From contig SLKH01000249.1 of assembly GCA_007134665.1 (NCBI GenBank), positions 1 through 7,574 of the forward strand: a stretch of 7,574 bases of DNA. The letters run 5' to 3'. The first letter of the stretch is position 1, and the number at the start of each line of letters is the position of its first letter. Shown here one piece after another: positions 1-5,450 of this stretch. The position numbers and the translations under genes are program-made. The DNA comes from Balneolaceae bacterium. GTDB taxonomy: Bacteria > Bacteroidota > Rhodothermia > Balneolales > Balneolaceae. The notes below the pieces were generated by a model. It was not told where the DNA came from. It saw nothing but the letters and a program-made list of their open reading frames with translations, and made no database searches.

Positions 1-2
1 AT

Positions 3-192
3 AAAAGCCGTTAGACTTTTTTTGCACCGAACGCTTTCAGTGCCGAAATTGAAACACAAAGGTTTATGAGCATAATTTTAAATAAGAAACCCTGACTGTT
101 TCAATGGCTGTCCCGTACAGGACTGTCTGGGCCGGGGGTTAACCCCGGCGATCGCGTCGGGATCATGGTTCCAATGACAATTTTGGGTTAAT
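3..192 (+). repeat. Dispersed hairpin repeat, copy A (incomplete at the window edge)
   Basis: Two blocks match copy B (5315-5407) in the same orientation and order. Bases 3-25 match 5326-5348 at 21 of 23 positions, around the motif GTTAGAC followed by a T run. Bases 144-190 match 5358-5404 at 42 of 47, and the last 32 bases (159-190) differ at one position only. The blocks lie about 118 bases apart here but only 9 apart in copy B, so this copy carries extra sequence or is a composite. The right end contains hairpin 144-161 and an imperfect hairpin 163-177 (TTC loop), and ends in TTTTGGGTTA. It begins 12 bases past the reductase stop codon. The left terminal arm would lie outside the window. 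Confidence 0.7.
131..149. repeat. GC-rich bulged palindrome
   Basis: GCCGGGGGTTAACCCCGGC folds into a seven-pair stem (four G-C pairs next to a TTAA loop, one bulged G at 134, then three more pairs). It is the most GC-rich spot of the 1-204 intergenic stretch and lies within the sequence that copy A has in addition to copy B. It may help end transcription of the reductase gene running leftward, but no T-run follows on either strand, so a terminator role is not supported. Confidence 0.4.
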
Positions 193-204
193 TCCGGTTT
201 ACTC

Positions 205-1125
205 TCAATAAACCTCTTCGAACGTACGTGGCGAAGGTTTGACTGATCGTTTAAATTCTTTGCTATCCATGGAATTAACATCACCAGGAAGTTTCTTTTT
301 GATTTCAAGATACTCATACAGCTCCTGGTTTATCAGCTCTTTATATATTCCTTCTTCCATTCCCTTTAAGCCACAGATATAGATCAAAGTATTTTCCCTT
401 GCAAGGATCGGTTGCAGAAGTTCACTTTCGTCCTCAAGCTGAGTTTGCACATAATATTTACTTCCATCCTCCCTTCTGTCTTCACGTGAAATTGAGACCA
501 GGTAATGAAAGTTCGGGTACTTCTGACTCATTTCTTCAAAGTAATCAGCATAAAGCAAATCAGTTCTGTAAGGACAACCGAAAATCAATACACAATCGTG
601 ATCATACTTTTCTTCAAAAAGTTCCTGGATCATTCCACGAAATGGTGCAATACCGGTACCGGTTGCAAAGAAAATGTAGTTAAAGTCTCTTGCATTTTCC
701 GGAAGCAAAAAACGTCTGCCACTCGGACCGGTAACCTTCACTGAATCACCCGGTTTTAAATCTGCAAGATAATTGGATGCAACACCTGTATAAAGCTTAT
801 CATTAAACTCCTCAATAACTCTTTTCACTGTCGTTGAAATTAGATGTGGCTGGCCATTTTCACCGGCAGTGGGTGATGATATCGAATAGAGCCGAAGTTT
901 GTGTGCCCGCCCCCGTTCATCTTTACCCGGAGGAAGTACCCCCAAAGCCTGACCGATTCTGATCCTGTTCACAAGATCAGTTCCCGATATATCAAATGTA
1001 ATATGCCGGATAATATTCGGGCTGGATTCCCGGGTGACAATCTCATTTTCAACAACTTTTACTTCAGCAGGGTTTTTTGGAGTGTAGATGTTTAATTCTA
1101 CTTCAGGTAGCTTTATTTCAGACAT
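205..1125 (-). CDS. Plant-type ferredoxin-NADP+ reductase
   Basis: 306 residues, about the length of mature plant and cyanobacterial FNR. The enzyme moves electrons between ferredoxin or flavodoxin and NADP(H) through FAD, in the cytoplasm. Visible motifs: RLYSISS (78-84), the FAD-binding RxYS motif; GVASNYL (114-120), like the plant G-V-x-S-N-F-L; GPSGRRFLLP (133-142); ATGTGIAPFRGM (154-165), the pyridine-nucleotide loop; CGLKGME (251-257); and a C-terminal EEVY ending in the tyrosine that stacks on the flavin. Residues S213, R214, K223 and Y225 align with the 2'-phosphate pocket of spinach FNR, arguing for NADP over NAD. The first 20 or so residues precede the FAD domain and show no transit or membrane segment. 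The ATG at 1125 has an A-rich leader without a clear Shine-Dalgarno. The ABC transporter genes lie 200 bp upstream on the same strand, and a separate promoter is proposed. BoxA-type reductases are related, but no extra ferredoxin domain is present here. Confidence 0.92.
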   Translation of the reverse strand: MSEIKLPEVELNIYTPKNPAEVKVVENEIVTRESSPNIIRHITFDISGTDLVNRIRIGQALGVLPPGKDERGRAHKLRLYSISSPTAGENGQPHLISTTVKRVIEEFNDKLYTGVASNYLADLKPGDSVKVTGPSGRRFLLPENARDFNYIFFATGTGIAPFRGMIQELFEEKYDHDCVLIFGCPYRTDLLYADYFEEMSQKYPNFHYLVSISREDRREDGSKYYVQTQLEDESELLQPILARENTLIYICGLKGMEEGIYKELINQELYEYLEIKKKLPGDVNSMDSKEFKRSVKPSPRTFEEVY

Positions 1126-1162
1126 TCGCTTTTTAAAATTTCAGGATCGTTATTAACCGCAA

Positions 1163-1194
1163 CAAAGATCATAAGTGAAAGTAAAAGAAACAAA
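1163..1194 (-). promoter_or_regulatory. Candidate Bacteroidota-type promoter of the ferredoxin-NADP+ reductase gene
   Basis: Read on the - strand, TTTG (1194-1191) is followed after 20 bases by GATCTTTG (1170-1163), one base off the TAnnTTTG element recognised by Bacteroidota primary sigma factors. Transcription would begin about 30 bases before the ATG at 1125. The motif is short and AT-rich, so a chance match cannot be excluded. Confidence 0.3.
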
Positions 1195-1326
1195 TAGAGC
1201 TTTATCTATTTCATGCTTGATTGACAATATTCTCATACTTGAACATATGAGCTATTCTTATCACAGGTTAAATATTTGATAATAAATGAATTATATCTCG
1301 CCTGAATCACAACTCGCCAGTCATGA

Positions 1327-1968
1327 TTATTTAAGTGGAAAGTTCATTACTTTTTGAAAAATGCCATTCTTGTCTGCTTCAGCGTGACTCGCCATTAACA
1401 AAATTGTATTTCGCTTTACAGCTTGTATAAGCAGATCTTTAACTTTTACCGTTGATGTCTGATCCAGCCCCCGAAGTGGTTCATCCAAAACGAGTATGGA
1501 TGGATTGATAATAAATGCAGCAGCAATTTGTGCTTTTTTCCTCATCCCTGTTGAATAAGTACCGATCTCATCAAAACGTGATTCATCCAGTTCAAGATGA
1601 TCCAGAATAGAACCGATTTTATCATTCGATTTTTCATCCCAAATATCTCTCGTTCTCAGTACCCATTCTAACAACTCTACAGCTGACATGTGCTGCGGTA
1701 AAGCTTCTTCGTCATGAACAAGCCCGACATTCTTCAGATATTGATACGGTTTATCATGAATGATCAGGTCACCATATCGAATAATACCCTCTGTTGGAAA
1801 TGTGTTTACAGATATTAGTTTTAAGAAAGTGGTTTTACCCGATCCGTTTGGCCCCCTCAAAAGTACAGCATCGCCTGGCATAAATTCCATGGTTATGTCG
1901 CGGAAAACTACTTTACCAGCCCTGTACTGCTTAGTAACATTTTCTACTTTTAAATTTTTATCATTCAT
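1327..1968 (-). CDS. ABC transporter ATP-binding protein
   Basis: 213 residues forming a single nucleotide-binding domain that powers the membrane protein encoded just upstream. Motifs: Walker A GPNGSGKT (39-46), signature YSTGMRKK (138-145, the STGM variant common in export systems), Walker B SILVLDEP (157-164, catalytic E163), D-loop GLD (167-169) and switch H195 in ASH. The Q-loop region reads GLVHDEEALPQ, with no glutamine at the usual place. The ATG at 1968 is preferred over an in-frame TTG at 1983: it lies two bases after the upstream stop codon and starts cleanly before the first strand, whereas the TTG would overlap the permease gene. The GPNGSGKT region resembles CcmA, but the partner is about twice the size of CcmB and no cytochrome c maturation genes are present. 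The substrate is unknown. Confidence 0.9.
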   Translation of the reverse strand: MNDKNLKVENVTKQYRAGKVVFRDITMEFMPGDAVLLRGPNGSGKTTFLKLISVNTFPTEGIIRYGDLIIHDKPYQYLKNVGLVHDEEALPQHMSAVELLEWVLRTRDIWDEKSNDKIGSILDHLELDESRFDEIGTYSTGMRKKAQIAAAFIINPSILVLDEPLRGLDQTSTVKVKDLLIQAVKRNTILLMASHAEADKNGIFQKVMNFPLK

Positions 1969-1970
1969 GA

Positions 1971-3218
1971 TTAATGTGCCCAATATCGTTCATACCTAAA
2001 ACTGATGATGGCGGAAATCAAAGCTCCTGTCAACAGATAAACAGCAAATACCAAATTCAGATCCTCCCATGTAATTTCCCCGAATAACCACTTCATCAGC
2101 ATCATGCTTACCATCATCGGAAGAAGCCATCTGACCTGGATCCAAAACCTGCCAATCATCCAGTGAATGGGTTTATCAAGTGTTCGAAGCCACCACTTCG
2201 GTGCAATCGCCTGAGTAGCTGTTAACATTAGAAACCCGTGATGTAAGAGTGCAAATATCAACCATACTGCAAACATCGCACTGCGGCCTGCATCCTGATA
2301 AGCGATCACCCATACGAACAGGTGCCCAACAGCGATATAACGGCCAGCCGGAAGTTTACGATCCATTTGAAGCATAAGCCCCCAGCTATTGGCTTTCCAG
2401 CGCCCTGGAATCCACCATAATTGATCCACTTTAAGAGGCTCCCGGTCAGATCCGGGGCCGGCTGAAACACCAAAAAATTCATTAAAAAATGCATTGGCCT
2501 GATAGAACAACCGATCTGCATTTCTTTCAAGTGATCTGAATTTTATAAAGCCAAAAAGAAACATCCCGACTGAAAAAAGTAATTCGGCTCCCTGGCCGAA
2601 GAATCCATACAACATTGCCCCTGCAACAACTCCAAGCATTCCAACCAGTGATATGACTACAGAATTGATCAGGCTTGGAATAGAACCCGGATCAACCGGA
2701 TATTTTGCAATTTCTGCGAGACGTTTTCTGACGTGTAACCCCCGAAGGCCTTCCTGCCATTCCTGCGAATCTTTACCGATGTTCAGATACCGATATGCTG
2801 CATATAAATAAATCCCAGCAAAAAATAACAACCCATAAAGAGCTAACAGCAATTGAGACGTAAACTCTTCAGTTATCCCTCTGCTGTCTGCCATAGCAGT
2901 AGCAATCAGGATCAACAAGCAAATACTCCAGACCGGCCGGTGCCTGACGAGGTAAAATCGTGCCAATTTCTTTCCATTGATATTTCCAAGCTGATATAAA
3001 CGGCTGCCGGGATCCGGGAAACTGATATAAGGCAGGATAAAAGCGAAAAGGCCACTTAATGCAAATAAAAGATACCGAATCATTACAAGCCGGCTGTCCA
3101 GGTCGTTTCCATGTGCAATAGCAACAAACAGAGTCAACAGAAGTAATGCAGGAAGGATAACCAGAAGACGGTCAGCCCAGGTTTTTTTTCGAATGGTTAT
3201 GCCATCGTTAATCTTCAT
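1971..3218 (-). CDS. Polytopic membrane protein, probable ABC exporter permease partner
   Basis: 415 residues from the ATG at 3218. I do not recognise the family. About nine or ten hydrophobic helices are visible, roughly at 18-37, 49-67, 95-111, 123-143, 183-205, 213-227, 295-312, 313-334, 365-385 and 389-407. Two polar stretches (144-182 and 228-294) probably face the cytoplasm; the first is rich in basic and acidic residues and the second holds a tryptophan-rich stretch (WWIPGRWKANSW). There is no signal peptide, and the N-terminus MKINDGITIRKKTWADR is positively charged. The stop codon is two bases from the ATPase start, so the pair form one transporter. The size recalls large single-chain permeases such as EcsB, but I see no diagnostic motif. 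In-frame starts further upstream exist (ATG 3236, TTG 3242); 3218 is chosen because a promoter-like box ends seven bases before it. Confidence 0.75.
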   Translation of the reverse strand: MKINDGITIRKKTWADRLLVILPALLLLTLFVAIAHGNDLDSRLVMIRYLLFALSGLFAFILPYISFPDPGSRLYQLGNINGKKLARFYLVRHRPVWSICLLILIATAMADSRGITEEFTSQLLLALYGLLFFAGIYLYAAYRYLNIGKDSQEWQEGLRGLHVRKRLAEIAKYPVDPGSIPSLINSVVISLVGMLGVVAGAMLYGFFGQGAELLFSVGMFLFGFIKFRSLERNADRLFYQANAFFNEFFGVSAGPGSDREPLKVDQLWWIPGRWKANSWGLMLQMDRKLPAGRYIAVGHLFVWVIAYQDAGRSAMFAVWLIFALLHHGFLMLTATQAIAPKWWLRTLDKPIHWMIGRFWIQVRWLLPMMVSMMLMKWLFGEITWEDLNLVFAVYLLTGALISAIISFRYERYWAH

Positions 3219-3224
3219 AAGCGG

Positions 3225-3253
3225 CAAATATAACATGTTCAAACCATATTCAA
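3225..3253 (-). promoter_or_regulatory. Candidate promoter of the ABC transporter operon
   Basis: On the - strand TATATTTG (3232-3225) matches the Bacteroidota TAnnTTTG element exactly. An upstream TTG (3253-3251) lies 18 bases away, slightly closer than the usual spacing. If used, transcription would start within a few bases of the ATG at 3218, giving an almost leaderless message. Confidence 0.3.
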
Positions 3254-3264
3254 TAACATTGAAT
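3248..3264. repeat. Perfect inverted repeat ATTCAAT-aac-ATTGAAT, possible operator
   Basis: Two 7-base arms with a 3-base spacer lie between the divergent transporter and fixA promoters, overlapping the upstream element of the proposed transporter promoter. The half-sites ATTGAA and TTCAAT recur at 3332-3348 and 3361-3366, which is compatible with a regulator that binds several sites. The regulator is unknown, and AT-rich DNA makes short palindromes common. Confidence 0.35.
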
Positions 3265-3315
3265 CGGTATGCCAGAAGTCAACTCAGAACTGGTGGTTTC
3301 GGCTTCTGTTTTTTT

Positions 3316-3360
3316 AGATACAAATATCTGAATTGAAACAAATTCAATCTTGTTTTGTAT
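3316..3360. repeat. Nested inverted repeats upstream of fixA
   Basis: Four perfect inverted repeats overlap: AGATA-caaa-TATCT (3316-3329), TGAATT-gaaaca-AATTCA (3329-3346), ATTGAA-acaaa-TTCAAT (3332-3348), and outer arms ATACAAA (3318-3324) and TTTGTAT (3354-3360). The last three share nearly the same centre near 3338-3340. This could be an operator or a foldable leader segment. It lies 68 to 112 bases before the fixA start. Confidence 0.4.
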
Positions 3361-3363
3361 ATT
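3333..3363 (+). promoter_or_regulatory. Candidate fixA promoter
   Basis: TTGAAA (3333-3338) and TATATT (3358-3363), spaced by 19 bases, resemble a housekeeping -35/-10 pair, and the second box also overlaps a partial TAnnTTTG. The site sits inside the nested inverted repeats, so a bound regulator would block it. Spacing is long and another pair (TTGAAA 3362-3367 with TATAAG 3388-3393) is about equally good, so the exact position is uncertain. Confidence 0.22.
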
Positions 3364-3398
3364 GAAAACCCGGAAAAGCGGTTCCAATATAAGTATCA

Positions 3399-3416
3399 TT
3401 TAAACTCAGATTCAAA
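3399..3416 (+). repeat. Leader repeat before fixA, copy 1
   Basis: TTTAAACTCAGATTCAAA matches the sequence at 4248-4265, directly before fixB, at 17 of 18 positions. Here it ends 11 bases before the fixA ATG. Duplicated leaders ahead of two operon genes without Shine-Dalgarno sites could reflect a shared translation-initiation or RNA-binding signal. Confidence 0.4.
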
Positions 3417-3427
3417 AAGAGACAGCT

Positions 3428-4198
3428 ATGAAATTTTACGTATGTATTAAACAGGTTCCCGATGTTTCTGCTCCGCTTCAAATAAAAGATGGTCAGTTGA
3501 TACAGGATAACGACCGTATGATTCTCAATGCCTATGATGCTTCAGCGGTGGAAGAGGCACTGGTTCTGACGGAAAAACATGGCGGTGAAGTTGAAGTTGT
3601 TTTGATTGGCCCGGAAAAAGCTTCTGAGACAATCAGAAAAGCACTTGCCATGGGCGCTCACAGGGGAACTCACATTTTAATAACAGAAAAACAGAAAATT
3701 GACTCAGCAGTTTATGCAAGAATTCTTGCCAGTTATTTCTCAGATAAAGAATATGATTTCATTGCATGTGGTAAACAGGCACAGGATACAGATTCCGGGC
3801 TGACCGGAAGTATGCTCGCTGAACATTTGAAAATTCCATATGTAACAAATGCTGTAGGGCTGGACTATGAGAACCATCACCTGACTGTAAAACGACAAGG
3901 TGATATCGGACAGGAGATGATTGAATTGCCGGCTCCGGGAGTCGTAACCTGCTCAAATGATATGAATGAACCACGGATCCCGAGCCTTAAAGGGATCATG
4001 CAATCCAAGCGCAAAGAAGTGAACACCCTGACACCCGATGAACTCGGCATGAAAATGGAAGATGTGGAAATTAAAACGCGCATTCTTGGATTTGAAGAAA
4101 AACCAGGGCGTAAACCAGGCAAAAAGCTTGAAGGCGATCCGGACAAAATAGCCCGTAAAACAGCGCATCTGCTGGATGAGGAAGCTGGTGTCTTGTGA
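3428..4198 (+). CDS. fixA: Electron transfer flavoprotein beta subunit FixA
   Basis: 256 residues, the usual length of FixA/EtfB. With FixB it forms the flavoprotein that oxidises NADH and splits the electron pair in FixABCX complexes; by homology the bifurcating FAD lies in this half. Motifs: KQVPD (8-12), NAYDASAVEEAL (34-45), GKQAQDTDSGLTG (115-127, the nucleotide-binding segment) and EPRIPSLKGIMQSKRK (181-196, the EtfB signature and partner-recognition region). The C-terminal stretch after 225 is lysine-rich and would extend as an arm over FixB. The ATG at 3428 follows a purine-rich AAAAAGAGAC, the nearest thing to a ribosome binding site in the cluster. It is first in the order fixA-fixB-fixC-fixX, with fixB 66 bp downstream. 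Presence of fixC and fixX favours the bifurcating type over an ordinary beta-oxidation ETF. Confidence 0.95.
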   Translation: MKFYVCIKQVPDVSAPLQIKDGQLIQDNDRMILNAYDASAVEEALVLTEKHGGEVEVVLIGPEKASETIRKALAMGAHRGTHILITEKQKIDSAVYARILASYFSDKEYDFIACGKQAQDTDSGLTGSMLAEHLKIPYVTNAVGLDYENHHLTVKRQGDIGQEMIELPAPGVVTCSNDMNEPRIPSLKGIMQSKRKEVNTLTPDELGMKMEDVEIKTRILGFEEKPGRKPGKKLEGDPDKIARKTAHLLDEEAGVL

Positions 4199-4247
4199 AC
4201 GGAAAATTCAGAAACTTATAGACGCTGCGGTTCATCAATTCAACTAA

Positions 4248-4265
4248 TTTAAAATCAGATTCAAA
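4248..4265 (+). repeat. Leader repeat before fixB, copy 2
   Basis: TTTAAAATCAGATTCAAA differs from the copy before fixA at one base. Its last A is the first base of the fixB ATG, and it takes the place where a Shine-Dalgarno would be expected; none is visible. Confidence 0.4.
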
Positions 4266-5242
4266 TGAGTACACTATTAACTTACATCTCTGTTAACAAC
4301 GGAAAGATCAAACGCTCATCACTTGAGGTTTTATCGAGGTGCACTCAGGAGGCCAATAAACTGGGATTTAAGTCTGCTGCATTGATTATTGATGAAAATG
4401 CAACTCAATACAGCAGCCAGCTCGGGTCTTATGGTTTAACAAAAGTGTACACAGTTGAAGGCCCTTCATTTAAAAATCATCTGAATACACCGGTCTTAAA
4501 AGCTTTATCAGCCGTAATGAACCGGGTGAAGCCGAAAGTTATGGCCTTTGCATCCACTGAAGGTTCGAAAGATATTCTTGGTGCACTGGCTGCAAATCAG
4601 GGTATCCCCGCCCTGCCGGATATGTCTGAGTTTGAAGTTACCGATACAGGTGTAAAAGGCAAACGGCCTGTAATGGCTGCTAAAATCATCTCAAATGTGG
4701 AAGCGGAAGGTGATTCGGTTATCATATCGGTACGATCGGGATCCTACGATTTGATCAATTTACCATCGGAACCAGAAGTTGAATCTGTAGAAGTCGATGT
4801 CGGGGAAGATGAAACTAAATCGATACTCAAAGAGATTATCACAGCATCCGGCGATCGTGTTGACTTATCGGAGGCTGATGTAGTGGTTGCCGCAGGCCGC
4901 GGCGTTAAAGATGAAGAAGGACAGAACCTTATTTCTGAATTGGCCCGATTGCTTAATGCAGGTATCGGAGCGTCAAGGGCATTAACCGAATCCGGGGCGT
5001 ATGACCCCAGTCTGCAAATTGGCCAGACCGGGAAAGTTGTGTCACCACAATTATACATCGCCGTCGGGATCTCTGGTGCAATTCAACATGTAGCCGGCAT
5101 TACGAATAGTAAAGTCATTGTTGCCATCAACAAGGATCCGGATGCCCCTATCTTCGACATCGCTGATTACGGGATAGTCGGGGATCTATATAAAGTGCTA
5201 CCTCCGTTTATTGAAGAATTGAAGAAAATTAAAGGAGAATGA
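4265..5242 (+). CDS. fixB: Electron transfer flavoprotein alpha subunit FixB
   Basis: 325 residues, typical for EtfA/FixB. Domain I (about 1-195) is the divergent N-terminal half with STEGSKDILGALAANQGIP (98-116). Domain II (about 200-325) is the conserved FAD-binding domain: GASR (235-238), QIGQTGK (251-257), GISGAIQH (268-275), NKDPDAPIF (289-297) and DYGIVGDL (301-308), all close to the ETF alpha consensus. This flavin passes electrons from the bifurcating site in FixA on to FixC. No extra N-terminal ferredoxin domain is present, unlike some long clostridial EtfA proteins. The ATG at 4265 is set by the start of the first beta strand (MSTLLTYISV) and by the 66-bp gap from fixA. The gene ends in AAAGGAGAATGA, and a 208-bp gap containing repeat copy B follows before fixC. 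Confidence 0.95.
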   Translation: MSTLLTYISVNNGKIKRSSLEVLSRCTQEANKLGFKSAALIIDENATQYSSQLGSYGLTKVYTVEGPSFKNHLNTPVLKALSAVMNRVKPKVMAFASTEGSKDILGALAANQGIPALPDMSEFEVTDTGVKGKRPVMAAKIISNVEAEGDSVIISVRSGSYDLINLPSEPEVESVEVDVGEDETKSILKEIITASGDRVDLSEADVVVAAGRGVKDEEGQNLISELARLLNAGIGASRALTESGAYDPSLQIGQTGKVVSPQLYIAVGISGAIQHVAGITNSKVIVAINKDPDAPIFDIADYGIVGDLYKVLPPFIEELKKIKGE

Positions 5243-5281
5243 ATTACTAAGAGGCTGTCAGCAGTCAGACTATACTTTTTC

Positions 5282-5300
5282 GGATCGCATTGTGATTATG
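5282..5300 (+). repeat. Degenerate partial copy of the repeat core
   Basis: GATCGCATTGTGATTATG (5283-5300) resembles GATCACATTGGGATCATT (5364-5381) of copy B at 14 of 18 positions, same orientation, and an AGAC...CTTTTT stretch lies just before it as in the full element. It may be a decayed tandem copy; the similarity is short. Confidence 0.3.
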
Positions 5301-5314
5301 AAGCCAAAAGCAGG

Positions 5315-5407
5315 TTTAAACCCAAAAAAGTCGTTAGACCTTTTTTGCCCTTCGGGTCCCGACGATCACATTGGGATCATTGTTCCAATGACAATTTTGG
5401 GTTAAAA
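5315..5407 (+). repeat. Dispersed hairpin repeat, copy B, with terminal inverted repeats, inside the fix operon
   Basis: A 93-bp element bounded by TTTAAACCCAAAA (5315-5327) and its inverted partner TTTTGGGTTAAAA (5395-5407), 12 of 13 bases complementary. Inside are three further hairpins: 5324-5346 (six A-T pairs, G-C, two pairs, GTTA loop, one bulge, T-rich 3' arm), 5357-5376 (TCCCGA paired with TTGGGA through one G-T pair) and 5377-5391 (TCATTG-ttc-CAATGA, perfect). It shares two blocks with copy A. The small size, lack of a reading frame and terminal repeats fit a non-autonomous MITE- or REP-like element. In the fixB-fixC transcript it would fold and could weaken read-through or define an RNA end. 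Confidence 0.7.
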
Positions 5408-5450
5408 TAAAATACTACTAACTACAAACGAATATAAAAATCATAACCCT

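Noticed and set aside
1221..1249. TTGACA with CATATG 17 bases later, a + strand promoter look-alike
   Set aside because: The -10 box matches poorly, and no + strand gene or RNA structure follows; genes on both sides are on the - strand.
1290..1295. TATAAT on the - strand upstream of the ferredoxin-NADP+ reductase gene
   Set aside because: No acceptable -35 at the right distance (GGCGAG is there) and it would leave a leader of about 160 bases; the nearer TTTG-type pair is preferred.
1297..1318. Direct repeat CTCGCC ... CTCGCC after the transporter operon
   Set aside because: Only six bases long, forms no hairpin, and has no T tail.
1327..1968. Heme exporter CcmA
   Set aside because: The Walker A surroundings look similar, but the partner protein is far larger than CcmB and no other cytochrome c maturation gene is present.
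1969..1983. Five-residue N-terminal extension of the ABC ATPase from a TTG start
   Set aside because: It overlaps the permease gene and uses a weak start codon, while an ATG two bases after the permease stop gives a normal domain start.
3273..3315. CAGAAGTC paired with GGCTTCTG (20-base loop) followed by seven Ts, like a + strand terminator
   Set aside because: There is no + strand gene upstream to terminate, the loop is long and one pair is G-T; it lies between divergent promoters, so chance or another role is as likely.
4744..5058. Open frame on the - strand within fixB, and similar frames inside fixA, fixC and the reductase gene
   Set aside because: They lie antisense or out of frame within well-supported genes and encode low-complexity sequence without recognisable domains.
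5231..5250. AAAGGAG followed by ATG overlapping the fixB stop, opening a three-codon frame (M-N-Y-stop)
   Set aside because: The purine run simply encodes the fixB ending K-G-E, and the frame is too short to support as a gene.
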